Of a stretch of DNA of 64,000 bases, positions 50,696 through 59,209 are shown in pieces. Source of the stretch: Streptomyces caniscabiei (GTDB lineage: Bacteria; Actinomycetota; Actinomycetes; Streptomycetales; Streptomycetaceae); contig NZ_JABXWI010000005.1 of assembly GCF_014930365.1 (NCBI RefSeq), forward strand, positions 124,001 through 188,000, in the 5' to 3' direction. How positions within the stretch are numbered: position 1 is the first letter of the stretch; each line of letters begins with the position of its first letter. The notes beneath the pieces were generated by a model, which was not told the origin of the DNA, did no database searches, and saw nothing but the letters and a program-made list of their open reading frames with translations. Made by a program: the position numbers and the translations under genes.

Positions 50696-50731
50696 CGGGC
50701 GCGGCGGGCAGCGGTTTCTCCGGGCTGTGTC

Positions 50732-51475
50732 TCAGGGCTGGCTGAACACCCCGTTCAGCCAGCCCTTCCACGTGGTCTCGTCGGCCTCGGAGTCGGCGCC
50801 CGGCGCGAAGTCGTGGACGCTCATGCCGACGACGTGGCCCCAGTGGTTGCGGCCGAAGAAGCGGAGGAGGGCGTCGTCGGTGCGCAGACCGATGAAGTAC
50901 GCGTCGCGATAGTCGACGACGGCCTCGAAGCTCTGTCCGCCTGGCCCCTCGACCTGGACCCGGGCGCCTTCGGCGGTGTCGTCCGCCAGGCCGAGCGCCC
51001 GTCCGACGACGGAGAGCGCGTCGGCGCCGCCGGACGCCTCGGGGCCGTCGAAGGTGGCGAACGCGGTGATCTTCCGGCCTGCGAAGCGCGTCAGGTACTG
51101 GCGCAGGGTGTGCAGATAGAAGCCGGTGTGCTTGGCGGCACCGTCGTACTGGTTGTCCCAGTCGTCGACGAAGACTCCGCTGTGCACGTACCGCACCCAG
51201 GCGCGGCGGCCGTCGTCGCGCGGCTCGATCGTGTAGTCGAGCTGGTTGAGGGTCTGCTCGGAGATCCCCTCCACGTCCTCGACGCGGTTGGTGTAGCGGT
51301 GCGGCGGGTCCCACGCGGTGACGTCGGAGCCGAACGGCCCCTTGCCGCCGACCCGCGGCTCCGGTGCCTCCATCGGCCACAGCCACCCGCCGGTCCCGGC
51401 GGTGACGGCCTCCCACACCTCCTCGGGCGTGGCGTCGACCTCGAACTCACGGGCGATCTCGAATTCCTTGGGCAT
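50732..51475 (-). CDS. SRPBCC (START-like) domain protein
   Basis: 247 aa from ATG 51475 (GAGGAG upstream). 'IAREFEVDATPEEVWEAVTAGTGGWLWPMEA' is the AHSA1/SRPBCC opening, 'LDYTIEPRDDGRRAWVRYVHSGVF' and a terminal 'GWLNGVF' typical of the fold. A second, similar segment ('FEAVVDYRDAYFIGLRTDDALLRFFGR') extends it. It is 37 bp downstream of an ArsR-type regulator on the same strand, a frequent pairing. Confidence 0.87.
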   Translation of the reverse strand: MPKEFEIAREFEVDATPEEVWEAVTAGTGGWLWPMEAPEPRVGGKGPFGSDVTAWDPPHRYTNRVEDVEGISEQTLNQLDYTIEPRDDGRRAWVRYVHSGVFVDDWDNQYDGAAKHTGFYLHTLRQYLTRFAGRKITAFATFDGPEASGGADALSVVGRALGLADDTAEGARVQVEGPGGQSFEAVVDYRDAYFIGLRTDDALLRFFGRNHWGHVVGMSVHDFAPGADSEADETTWKGWLNGVFSQP

Positions 51476-51512
51476 GACGTGCTCCTCAACGGGTTCCACG
51501 CGGGCGCGGGTC

Positions 51513-52157
51513 TTACGGGGCGGGCGGTTCAGGGTGGACGGGAAGTGCCGGCGGCTCCGGCTCATCGGCCGACTGCGGTTTGACCGTCGGGTGGACGGCC
51601 ACGACGATGCGGTGACCCCGGCCGCCCTGGGCGCCGGGGGCGTCGTACTTGCGGATGAGCGCGCTCACCCCGGCCGTCAGCTCCTGGACGAACGCGGCCC
51701 GGTCGGCGGCCGAGGCGAAGGTGACCTCGCCGTCTAGCGCGAAGGTCGCCAGGCGCTTGCGGGCCTTGGCCGCGCCGGTGATCAGCGATCCGACGTCCCG
51801 GACCAGCCGGGCGCCGAGGGCCAGCAGCCACCGCGCGGAGAGCTGGTCCCGGAAACGGTCCGGATCCGGCTGTACGGCGGCGAGCGCGAGCGGTGAGATC
51901 ACGTACGACGCGGCGGTGGCCCGCATCAGCCGCTCGGTGACGTTGCCCTTGCGGCGCTCCCCCGCCAGCTCGACCAGGCCGTGCCGCTCCAGTGCCTTGA
52001 GGTGGTAGTTCACCTTCTGGCGCGGCAGCCCGACCTTCCCGGCCAGCATGGCCGCCGAGGCGGGCCCGGCCGCCAGTTCGGCGAGCAGCCGGGCCCGCAC
52101 GGGGTCCAGCGACACGGCCGCTGCCTCGGGGTCCTCGATCACGGTGACGTCCCACAT
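51513..52157 (-). CDS. ArsR-type HTH regulator paired with SRPBCC gene
   Basis: 214 aa. Winged helix at about residues 15-75: 'LDPVRARLLAELAAGPASAAMLAGKVGLPRQKVNYHLKALERHGLVELAGERRKGN'. The C-terminal half is a helical/ligand region ('VTFASAADRAAFVQELTAGVSALIRKY') ending in a Pro-rich tail. Probably regulates itself and the following SRPBCC gene. The minus-strand leader has an A/T-rich stretch AAAAAAAGTTTTCGG just before the start. Confidence 0.87.
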   Translation of the reverse strand: MWDVTVIEDPEAAAVSLDPVRARLLAELAAGPASAAMLAGKVGLPRQKVNYHLKALERHGLVELAGERRKGNVTERLMRATAASYVISPLALAAVQPDPDRFRDQLSARWLLALGARLVRDVGSLITGAAKARKRLATFALDGEVTFASAADRAAFVQELTAGVSALIRKYDAPGAQGGRGHRIVVAVHPTVKPQSADEPEPPALPVHPEPPAP

Positions 52158-52312
52158 GACTCCAAGTTCTCACCGAAAACTTTTTTTGTCCAGACGGTTG
52201 GAGTGTTCGGTGGACATGGTGAGCGGACGGAGCGGGTGAGGTGAGGGGGACTGGCGAGGTGGGGCAGGCCGGGGCGAGGGTCGGCCGGGTGTACGGGAGG
52301 GAGCCGCCGGGC

Positions 52313-53026
52313 TCAGTCGGGGACGAGGCCGAGGGCGTACTCGTACCGCTTGACCGAGCCGGTATTCAGCAGTCCGGGCCAGTTCTGCACGCGCTGCCAG
52401 AGCGGCGAGGGCGAGCCGACGCCGTCGCCCGGCGCGGCGAGGGCGTCGATGTGGTGTTGTGCCGTCTCCCATTCTGCGTAGTTGAGGACGCGGGTGCCGT
52501 CGGTGCCGAGGTGGAAGTGGGCGGAGATCCCGCCGGGGTGCGCGTCCGGCTCGGCGGCGAGCGCGTCCTCCACGGCGTCGACCCAGGCCCGCTGCCGCGC
52601 CGGGTCCGGCCCGTCGAACCGGACGTCGACGATCACGACACACCCCGGCACGCGCGCGGGCCGCCCCTGGCCGCCGGCCGTGAGGCTGCGGTACCGCCGA
52701 TAGCGCGCCAAGCCGACCCGCTCGATTCCGGGTACGGCGGTGTCGATGGCGTCGTTGCGCTCCTGCCGATGCGTCTTGACGAAGGCGTCGTAGGCCTGCT
52801 CGTCGGCCCACTGAGAGTGATGCAGCAGGCCGGAGCCGTCCTCGGCGGTGTAGACGAAGTACCCCAGCAGCCCGGCCGCCGGCCAAGGACGTCGCTCCCA
52901 GGTGTCGGCGATGGCCTCGACCGCCCGGCGCTGCCGCTCGGGGGTGCCGACCTCCCAGGTACTGAAGAGGGCCGCCCCGACGTCCGGGCGGTCGAGGACG
53001 GGGTGGAGGTCCGTACGACGGGTCAT
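52313..53026 (-). CDS. Tandem antibiotic-biosynthesis-monooxygenase-like (ABM) protein
   Basis: 237 aa from ATG 53026 (GGGAGAG upstream). Two dimeric alpha-beta barrel repeats: 'AALFSTWEVGTPERQRRAVEAIADTWE... GLLHHSQWADEQAY' and 'CVVIVDVRFDGPDPARQRAWVDAVEDAL... RVLNYAEWETAQHH'. The 'H/NYSQW' type ends of each repeat are the ABM hallmark. Cofactor-free monooxygenase or a binding protein; substrate unknown. Confidence 0.82.
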   Translation of the reverse strand: MTRRTDLHPVLDRPDVGAALFSTWEVGTPERQRRAVEAIADTWERRPWPAAGLLGYFVYTAEDGSGLLHHSQWADEQAYDAFVKTHRQERNDAIDTAVPGIERVGLARYRRYRSLTAGGQGRPARVPGCVVIVDVRFDGPDPARQRAWVDAVEDALAAEPDAHPGGISAHFHLGTDGTRVLNYAEWETAQHHIDALAAPGDGVGSPSPLWQRVQNWPGLLNTGSVKRYEYALGLVPD

Positions 53027-53854
53027 GCCACTCTCCCAGGATCGGTACGCGATGAATGCACCGACCACCTTTCAACCTCAACCAAGATTCAGGTCAAGTG
53101 CGCGCTCGGGCCGAGCGCGCGAAGGTGCGGAAAACCGACGGGAGTGCGCCGCACCGGAGTCTGCTGGAGCGCGGATGGCATGGCGGCGGTACGGCGAGCT
53201 GCCACGCTTCCCCGCACCGCTGACGCCGGACGCCGACACGGCCCGGCCGCGAACCGCCGCCGATGCACTCGGCGCAGTAGACAGACTCGGCGCGCTCACG
53301 CACTCGCCCCGCAGCGCGCACCACACCCTCGGCGCGCTCCAAGCACTCAGCGTGCCCGCACACACCCATCAGCTCCACGCGCATGCTGGAACGGCGCCGC
53401 TTGGCTGTCACGGGCGCGTATGGCTGTCACGGCGCGCATGGCGTGGGCGCGCACGGTCTGCCCCACGACGCTCGATTTACACGGGGACACATCACCTGCG
53501 CGACGCGCATGGCGAGGCGGCGCACACGGCCGGCACCACAGCGCAGGACCTGTACGGCGCGCATGCCCTGCACGGCGCGGCGCACTGCGTGGGCGGCGCG
53601 CGTTGCTGTGCGGCGCGCACGGCCCGCACCACGAGGCGACCTGAATGGCGACGCATGACCCGCGCGGCGTGCACGGCCTGCACCTTCTACGCGACCTGAA
53701 CGGCGACACGTGACCTGCGCGGCGTGCACGGCCTGCACCACAACTCACGACTCGGCGTCAGCAGCGGCAGCGGGGCCGCCTCATCGAGCTGAAGTTGTCA
53801 GAAAAGCGAGTCGGGTGGGTGGGTGGGCAAAGGAATCCGGCGCACCCCCGACGG
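53027..53854. repeat. 828-bp gene-free region with degenerate tandem repeats
   Basis: From about 53430 the DNA is built of repeated GCGCAYGGC/GCACGGCCTGCACC units. The clearest pair is a 55-bp unit at 53636-53690 and 53691-53745, each starting GCGACCTGAAYGGCGACRCR and about 85-90% alike; older copies decay leftward. A shorter direct repeat TGGCTGTCACGG occurs at about 53401 and 53421. Open frames in all phases are low-complexity Ala/Arg/Cys strings and no start has a ribosome site, so I see no gene. Confidence 0.6.
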
Positions 53855-54133
53855 TCACTCGTGGTAGTGCCGCCAGGCCAGCACCCCCGCCGCCGCCACG
53901 GCAACAGTCGCCCCGCCCACGACCACCGCTTCCCGCGGCACTCGCGGCACCCTCTCCCACGCGGAGTGCACCCTCGCCTTCACATCGGCCTTGGCGGCCA
54001 GCTCCTCGACCGTGTCGCCGAGCTGCGCCCGGGTCTGCTCGATCTGCCGCCGGAGTTCATCGGGCCCCTTGGCGCCGACCGAACCGTTGCTCGCGCCGCC
54101 GGACGTGCCGGCCGTACCGGAGGTGTGCGTCAT
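53855..54133 (-). CDS. DUF3618 membrane protein
   Basis: 92 aa from ATG 54133, ATGA overlap with the upstream gene. 'KGPDELRRQIEQTRAQLGDTVEELAAKADVKARV' is the DUF3618 signature; a C-terminal membrane segment ('AVVVGGATVAVAAAGVLAW') follows. Regularly encoded with holin-X-like proteins in actinomycetes; envelope function unknown. Confidence 0.88.
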   Translation of the reverse strand: MTHTSGTAGTSGGASNGSVGAKGPDELRRQIEQTRAQLGDTVEELAAKADVKARVHSAWERVPRVPREAVVVGGATVAVAAAGVLAWRHYHE

Positions 54134-54591
54134 CGCCGAGCCCTCCCCTTGATCTCGTCCACGTCGGCCTTGACGCTGTCGAGCGCCAGCTCCGGACGGG
54201 GAGGCGTGGCCCGCCGCAGCTGAGCGCGCCCCAGGGCGGCCAGCACTCCGGCGATCACGAACAGTACGGCCATGACGATGAGCGCGGCGGCCCACACGTC
54301 CAGCACCAGCGACAGCGCGGCGACCCCGGCCCCGGCGAGGGTCATGAACCCCACATAAGCGACGGCGCCGGCCGCGCCGAGGAGCCCACCGCCGCGCCCC
54401 GCGCGCCGCCCCTTCTCGGCCAGCTCCTCCTTCGCGAGGGCGACCTCCTGTCGTACGAGCAGGGAAAGCTGTTCGGTGGCCTGCCCCACCAGCTCGCCCA
54501 CGGAGTGATGGTCGTGTTCCGCCGGCCCCGGACGCGCGGATCGCACAGAGCGCACGAATCGCGTGGGCCTGGTCTCGGTGGTCCCGGTCAC
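54130..54591 (-). CDS. Phage-holin-like (Holin-X/DUF1469) membrane protein
   Basis: 153 aa from GTG 54591. 'HSVGELVGQATEQLSLLVRQEVALAKEELAEKGRRAG' is the cytoplasmic helix of the family, followed by two hydrophobic segments (about 70-92 and 98-120). Despite the name this is a chromosomal envelope protein, not a phage lysis gene; there are no phage genes nearby. Confidence 0.87.
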   Translation of the reverse strand: MTGTTETRPTRFVRSVRSARPGPAEHDHHSVGELVGQATEQLSLLVRQEVALAKEELAEKGRRAGRGGGLLGAAGAVAYVGFMTLAGAGVAALSLVLDVWAAALIVMAVLFVIAGVLAALGRAQLRRATPPRPELALDSVKADVDEIKGRARR

Positions 54592-54820
54592 GGTGTCGCC
54601 TCCTCACACATCGGGACGCCCCGAGTACCCGCACCGGCCCGCGCTACCCCTCGGTATATCCATCGATCAATCCATAGGTCTATCCATCGACGCACTCCCT
54701 CGGTCACCAGCGCGCGCCGCCGTGACCAGGCAGACGCCACACCAATCCGTAGCAACACTTCGCAATATCCCGTAGAAGAATTAAGTGGAGCTTCACAATG
54801 AGCCCGCCGAGACTACCCCC

Positions 54821-55762
54821 ATGACACGCCCCATGACACGCATCCACCGCCCCGCCCCCTTCGGCCGCGCCCTCTGCGCGATGGTCACGCCCTTCACCGC
54901 GGCCGGCGCGCTCGACCTCGACGGCGCGCAGCGGCTGGCCGACCGGCTCGTGCGGGAGGGGTGCGACGGGCTGGTGCTGTCCGGTACGACGGGCGAGTCG
55001 CCGACGACGACGGACGCGGAGAAGACGGAGCTGATCCGCGCCGTACGCGCGGCGGTCGGCGGGCGGGCCGCGATCGTGGCCGGCGTGGGCACCGCCGACA
55101 CCCGGCACACCGTCGAACTGGCGCTGGCGGCCGAGAAGGCCGGCGCGGACGGCCTGCTGGCGGTCACGCCGTACTACAGCCGGCCTCCGCAGGACGCCGT
55201 CGAGGCCCACTTCCGCGAGCTGGCCGACGCCTGCGGCTTGCCCGTCGCCCTGTACGACATCCCGGGCCGCACCGGCACCCGTATCGAACCGGAGACCATG
55301 ATCCGGCTCGCCGGCCACCCCCGGATCGTGGCGGTGAAGGACTGCGCGTACGACCTCCTCGGCACCCAGAAGGTACTGGCGGAGACGGAGCTGGCGTACT
55401 ACACGGGCTGCGACGAGTACGTCCTCGCGCTGTACGCGATCGGCGGGTCCGGTTACGTCGGGACGGTCGCGAACGCGGCCCCCCGGCACTTCCGCTCGAT
55501 CCTCGACGCGTACGACGCGGGCGACACCGCCGAGGCGGCCCGGCTACAGCGGCTGGCCGTCCCGCTCGTCGAGCTGATGATGTCCTCGGGCCTCCCCGGC
55601 TCCGTCACGGCGAAGGCGCTCCTCGGCCGGCTCGGTCTCCCGTCGGGCCCGGTCCGCGCACCGCTGCGGCCCGCCGGCCAGGAGGTGACCGACGGGCTGC
55701 TGGCGGCGTACGAGGAACTGGTCGGCTCGGGCCACCCGGTAGGAAGTCGGGCCACCCGGTAG
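54821..55762 (+). CDS. dapA: 4-hydroxy-tetrahydrodipicolinate synthase family protein
   Basis: 313 aa from ATG 54821 (GTG 54785 and ATG 54833 are alternatives; no strong ribosome site). All DapA features are present: 'ALCAMVTPFTAAGALD', 'GLVLSGTTGESPTTTDAEK' (TT pair), 'VAGVGTADT', Tyr in 'VALYDIPGRTG' with Arg, Schiff-base Lys in 'IVAVKDCAYD', 'GSGYVGTVAN'. It makes the first dedicated intermediate of lysine/diaminopimelate synthesis; dapD is 3 kb away on the other strand. A 20-bp perfect tandem duplication lies across its stop codon. Confidence 0.83.
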   Translation: MTRPMTRIHRPAPFGRALCAMVTPFTAAGALDLDGAQRLADRLVREGCDGLVLSGTTGESPTTTDAEKTELIRAVRAAVGGRAAIVAGVGTADTRHTVELALAAEKAGADGLLAVTPYYSRPPQDAVEAHFRELADACGLPVALYDIPGRTGTRIEPETMIRLAGHPRIVAVKDCAYDLLGTQKVLAETELAYYTGCDEYVLALYAIGGSGYVGTVANAAPRHFRSILDAYDAGDTAEAARLQRLAVPLVELMMSSGLPGSVTAKALLGRLGLPSGPVRAPLRPAGQEVTDGLLAAYEELVGSGHPVGSRATR

Positions 55763-55766
55763 GAAG
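55727..55766. repeat. 20-bp tandem duplication across the dapA stop
   Basis: TCGGGCCACCCGGTAGGAAG occurs twice head to tail (55727-55746 and 55747-55766). The TAG stop lies in the second copy because 20 is not a multiple of three, so the duplication changed the C-terminal tail. Confidence 0.85.
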
Positions 55767-55771
55767 GAAGG

Positions 55772-57004
55772 TCAGTCGGCCCAGCGTTCGGTGAAGACCG
55801 GGACCCAGCGGCCGGGGTAGTCGTCGGAAGCCTTGCGGAACCCGCTGAGCTGAACGACCTTGTCGCTGCCGATCGTGAGGAGGATGAGCTGGTTGCGGAA
55901 CTCGCCCTTGCCGCTGCACCTCTTCGGGTCGCAGCCCCAGGCGATGATCCGCTCGTCGTCCGCCCAGGCCAGGAGTTGCTGGCCCGGCACCGTCGTGACC
56001 CTCTTGCCGGTGCGCGAGTCGACGATCGCGGAGGAGATCTTCCTCCCCTCTCCGGCGAACTCGCCCCCGATCAGCTTCCCGTTGGGCGACAGACCCGCCT
56101 CCGCGTAGTTCACATACTTCTCGACGGCGGGCACATCGATCTTGTCGCCCTTCAGGTCGTAGTACTGCCGGAACGGCTTCTCCCCGGTGTCCGAGAAGAC
56201 GGACCGGCCGTCCCGGCTCCACTCCATGTCTTCCCGGCTGTTGTAGAAGAAGCCCCACTCGTCCTTCCACTGCGGTGCCTTGTGCCAGGTCTCCTCACCC
56301 GAGCCCACGTCCACGACGGAGAACCCGGTACGGCTGGCGACGGGGCCCGGCACTTCCTTGCCGTTGACGTTCTGCGGGTGGTCGGCGAAGTTGCGGTCGG
56401 GGTTCTTGGAGTAGGTCGTCGCGACGAGCTTGGTGCCGTCCGGGGAGAACTCGACGGACGCGACGCCGTGGCCCACGGGGATCCAGCGGTCCACCTTGCC
56501 CGTGATCATGTCGAGCAGCCCGATCCTCCTGGCGGGCAGTTCGCCCTCCAGTACGGCCGCGGTGCGCATACCGGGTGCGACGTCGAGGAAGGCCCACTTG
56601 GTCTTGCGGTACTCGGCCGTCTTCTGGTCGAGGAGGCCGTACACGCGGGTGTTGACGATGTCCCCGCCCGGCTGCTTGACCGCCTCGCGCACATAGAACG
56701 CGGAGAGCGCGGTGTCGCCCGCCGCGATCATGTTCCGCGGCGGCGACTGCTCGGGGTGACCGATGATGTCGCTCTTGTTCATCTCGCTGGCGGGCCGCAC
56801 CTCGTCCCCGCCCTCGGTCATCAGCATGGGCACGCCCACTGCGACGGCCACGACCGCGGCCGTCGCGGCGGCGGTGCCCGCGATCGCGCGGGTGCGGCGG
56901 CGCCGCCGGACGGTCAGCACCCGTTCGGCGAAATCCACTGCCAGGGGCGGCTGTTCGGCGGCCTGCTCGCGCAGGGAGTCGCGCACCAGTTCATCGACGT
57001 TCAC
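55772..57004 (-). CDS. Membrane-anchored beta-propeller-like protein coupled to a SigE-type sigma factor
   Basis: 410 aa from GTG 57004 (GTGA overlap with the sigma gene). Short cytoplasmic N-terminus ('MNVDELVRDSLREQAAEQPPLAVDFAERVL'), basic 'RRRRRTR', one membrane segment (about 40-60), then an outside WD40-like region ('VASVEFSPDGTKLVATTY', 'MEWSRDGRSVFSDTG', 'EAGLSPNGKLIGGEF', 'LLAWADDERIIAWG'). The layout is that of sensor/anti-sigma-like partners, though no zinc anti-sigma motif is seen. Likely transmits an envelope signal to the adjacent sigma factor. Confidence 0.8.
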   Translation of the reverse strand: MNVDELVRDSLREQAAEQPPLAVDFAERVLTVRRRRRTRAIAGTAAATAAVVAVAVGVPMLMTEGGDEVRPASEMNKSDIIGHPEQSPPRNMIAAGDTALSAFYVREAVKQPGGDIVNTRVYGLLDQKTAEYRKTKWAFLDVAPGMRTAAVLEGELPARRIGLLDMITGKVDRWIPVGHGVASVEFSPDGTKLVATTYSKNPDRNFADHPQNVNGKEVPGPVASRTGFSVVDVGSGEETWHKAPQWKDEWGFFYNSREDMEWSRDGRSVFSDTGEKPFRQYYDLKGDKIDVPAVEKYVNYAEAGLSPNGKLIGGEFAGEGRKISSAIVDSRTGKRVTTVPGQQLLAWADDERIIAWGCDPKRCSGKGEFRNQLILLTIGSDKVVQLSGFRKASDDYPGRWVPVFTERWAD

Positions 57005-57558
57005 GGACGCACCTCCACAGGCGAGAAGTCACGGGACGGCTGCTGCTCGGCCGCCGCGGGGCCGAGCGAGGCGAGTTCGGGCGCGAGTTCGCGCAGCCGG
57101 GCGAGCGAGCGGTGGGTCGTGGACCGAACGGTCCCGACGGAGCACCCGAGAATCCGGGCCACCTCGCCCTCCGGCAGGTCCTCGAAGTAGCGGAGCACCA
57201 GCACGCTCCGCTGCCGGGCGGTCAGCCGGGCCAGCGCCCCGCGCATCACCAGCCGCAGCTCCACACCGGCCACTCCGTCGACGACACCGCCGCTCTCGGG
57301 CGGCTCGGCGACGGTCAGCTCGCGCCGCCGCCACTTCAGCCGCCACCGGCTGACCTGCTGCCGGTAGAGGATCTGCCGTACGTACGCCTCCGGCTCGTCG
57401 ATCCGCTGCCAGCGCCCGGCTGCCTTGATCAGCGCGTTCTGCAGCAGATCCTCGGCTGCGTGCCGGTCCCCGCCGCTCAGCAGTACGGCCGTCTTCAGCA
57501 GTGCCGACGACCGCCCGGCCACGAACTCCCGGAAACTCTCCTGCCCCGCGGCATCCAT
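57001..57558 (-). CDS. SigE-family RNA polymerase sigma factor (SigE/SigM type)
   Basis: 185 aa from ATG 57558 (AGAAGG 5 nt upstream; GTG 57564 possible). Region 2 'REFVAGRSSALLKTAVLLSGGDRHAAEDLLQNALIKAAGRW' and 'AYVRQILYRQQVSRWR'; region 4 'LTARQRSVLVLRYFEDLPEGEVARILGCSVGTVRSTTHRSLARL'. Group 4 (ECF) sigma factor of the actinobacterial SigE family, overlapping its membrane partner. Confidence 0.92.
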   Translation of the reverse strand: MDAAGQESFREFVAGRSSALLKTAVLLSGGDRHAAEDLLQNALIKAAGRWQRIDEPEAYVRQILYRQQVSRWRLKWRRRELTVAEPPESGGVVDGVAGVELRLVMRGALARLTARQRSVLVLRYFEDLPEGEVARILGCSVGTVRSTTHRSLARLRELAPELASLGPAAAEQQPSRDFSPVEVRP

Positions 57559-57665
57559 CGTCACCTTCTCTTCCCCCGGCGGTCCCTGTGTCCGCCCTGT
57601 GCTCCTTGAGACGCGTCGTCCCGGGCACCGCTATGCCTGGTCGACGAAGGAAAGTGTCGGTGAAC

Positions 57666-57711
57666 GGGGCCGGGGCCCGCACGCGTGTCCACGCGTACGG
57701 GCCCCGGCCCC
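57666..57711 (-). terminator. Long hairpin after the small secreted protein gene
   Basis: GGGGCCGGGGCCCG (57666-57679) pairs with CGGGCCCCGGCCCC (57698-57711); an inner ACGCGT/ACGCGT pair extends the stem. Lies 27 nt beyond the stop at 57738. Confidence 0.75.
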
Positions 57712-57737
57712 TGCGACGGCCCTGCCGCCGTGCCTGG

Positions 57738-57962
57738 TCAGCCCCAGCGGTACCCGTCACCGAACAGCAGCGTGTGCTCCAGCACGTCCTCCATCGGGTC
57801 GTCGACCTGCCCGACATTGACGAGTCCGATCCGGGGACCGTTGTGCGAGGCCCGGTTGGTCTCGTCGGCGTGCGCGACCCCAGCCGACACCCCGCACAGC
57901 AGCCCCACGGCCAGCCCCGCCACAACCACGCGCGCCACGACCCCCACCCCGTCGTTCCTCAT
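57738..57962 (-). CDS. Small secreted protein of unknown function
   Basis: 74 aa from ATG 57962 (GAGGGG 8 nt upstream; ATG 57977 also possible). Signal peptide 'VVARVVVAGLAVGLLCGVSAGVAHA' leaves a mature peptide of about 43 residues, 'DETNRASHNGPRIGLVNVGQ' followed by 'VDDPMEDVLEHTLLFGDGYRWG'. No cysteines, so not a chaplin or rodlin. The acidic-amphipathic tail is seen in conserved small secreted proteins of Streptomyces; the function is unknown. Confidence 0.78.
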   Translation of the reverse strand: MRNDGVGVVARVVVAGLAVGLLCGVSAGVAHADETNRASHNGPRIGLVNVGQVDDPMEDVLEHTLLFGDGYRWG

Positions 57963-58067
57963 CCCGCGGCCCCTCATCTCATCGTCTCGACCACTGATCG
58001 GACACACCGTCCACCCAGTTCATCGCCCCACCCCACGACAAGGTCACGCCGAGCAACCCTTACGGGG

Positions 58068-59057
58068 TCAGTTGTGGCTGTGCAGGATCTCGTTAAGGCC
58101 GCCCCAGACCGCGTTGTTCGGGCGGGCCTCGACCGTGCCGGTGACCGAGTTGCGGCGGAAGAGGATGTTCGAGGCGCCGGAGAGTTCGCGGGCCTTGACG
58201 ACCTGGCCGTCGGGCATGGTGACGCGGGTGCCGGCGGTGACGTAGAGGCCGGCCTCGACGACGCACTCGTCGCCCAGCGCGATGCCGACGCCCGCCTCGG
58301 CGCCGATCAGGCAGCGCTCGCCGATCGAGATGATGACGTTGCCGCCGCCGGAGAGCGTGCCCATCGTGGAGGCGCCGCCGCCGATGTCCGAGCCGTTGCC
58401 GACGACGACACCGGCGGAGATCCGGCCCTCGACCATCGACGTACCGAGCGTGCCGGCGTTGAAGTTGACGAAGCCCTCGTGCATGACCGTGGTGCCCTCG
58501 GCGAGGTGCGCGCCCAGCCGGACCCGGTCGGCGTCGGCGATCCGGACGCCCTTCGGGGCCACGTAGTCCGTCATCCGCGGGAACTTGTCGACGGACGTGA
58601 CCTGGAGGTGCAGACCCTCGGCACGCGCGTTCAGGCGCACCTTCTCCAGCTCGTCCACGGCGACCGGGCCGAGCGAGGTCCAGGCGACGTTGGCGAGCAG
58701 GCCGAAGATGCCGTCCAGGCTCTGGCCGTGCGGCTTGACCAGGCGGTGGGAGAGCAGGTGGAGGCGGAGGTAGGCGTCGTGCGTGTCGATCGGCTTCTCG
58801 TCGAGCGAGGAGATGACCGTGCGGACCGCGACGACCTCGACGCCCCGGCGCGTGTCCTGACCGATGGCGGCCGTCGCCCCACCGCCCAGCAGCTCCGCGG
58901 CGCGCTCGGCGGTCAGCCGCTCGGTGCCGGAGGGGCCCGGCTCGGCGGCGAGCTCGGGCGCGGGGAACCAGGTGTCGAGAACGGTGCCGTCGGCGGCGAT
59001 CGTGGCGAGGCCGGCGGCCACGGCGCCGGTGGTACGAGGAGCAGTCGTGTCGGTCAT
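58068..59057 (-). CDS. dapD: 2,3,4,5-tetrahydropyridine-2,6-dicarboxylate N-succinyltransferase
   Basis: 329 aa from ATG 59057. Actinobacterial long-form DapD: N-terminal domain then a left-handed beta-helix of hexapeptide repeats ('VRLGAHLAEGTTVMHEGFVNFNAGTLGTSMVEGRISAGVVVGNGSDIGGGASTMGTLSGG', 'ISIGERCLIGAEAGVGIALGDECVVEAGLYVTAGTRV' regions). It succinylates the tetrahydrodipicolinate of the lysine/DAP pathway. Monocistronic with about 150 bp upstream. Confidence 0.95.
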   Translation of the reverse strand: MTDTTAPRTTGAVAAGLATIAADGTVLDTWFPAPELAAEPGPSGTERLTAERAAELLGGGATAAIGQDTRRGVEVVAVRTVISSLDEKPIDTHDAYLRLHLLSHRLVKPHGQSLDGIFGLLANVAWTSLGPVAVDELEKVRLNARAEGLHLQVTSVDKFPRMTDYVAPKGVRIADADRVRLGAHLAEGTTVMHEGFVNFNAGTLGTSMVEGRISAGVVVGNGSDIGGGASTMGTLSGGGNVIISIGERCLIGAEAGVGIALGDECVVEAGLYVTAGTRVTMPDGQVVKARELSGASNILFRRNSVTGTVEARPNNAVWGGLNEILHSHN

Positions 59058-59155
59058 GAGGGCAACCTAACCGGGAGGGGGGCACGCAGGCCAACCCACG
59101 GCACGGGCGTCTCAGAGGCCGGGCACGTTGCGGACATACGGTACGGGCCCGCGAC

Positions 59156-59196
59156 GCCGGGCGGCCCGCCCACCCCCGTGGAGCGGGCCGCCCGGC
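59156..59196 (-). terminator. Terminator after the CU044_5270-type gene
   Basis: GCCGGGCGGCCCGC, 13-nt loop, GCGGGCCGCCCGGC: 14-bp perfect stem beginning 14 nt after the stop at 59210. Confidence 0.78.
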
Positions 59197-59209
59197 ACAC
59201 CGCGCGACG

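Noticed and set aside
53094..53750. Several Ala/Arg/Cys-rich frames
   Set aside because: They come from GC-rich repeats, with no start signals and no domain.
54130..54591. Prophage indicated by the holin-like gene
   Set aside because: Holin-X/DUF1469 with DUF3618 is a standard chromosomal pair in actinomycetes; no phage structural, integrase or lysis genes are near.
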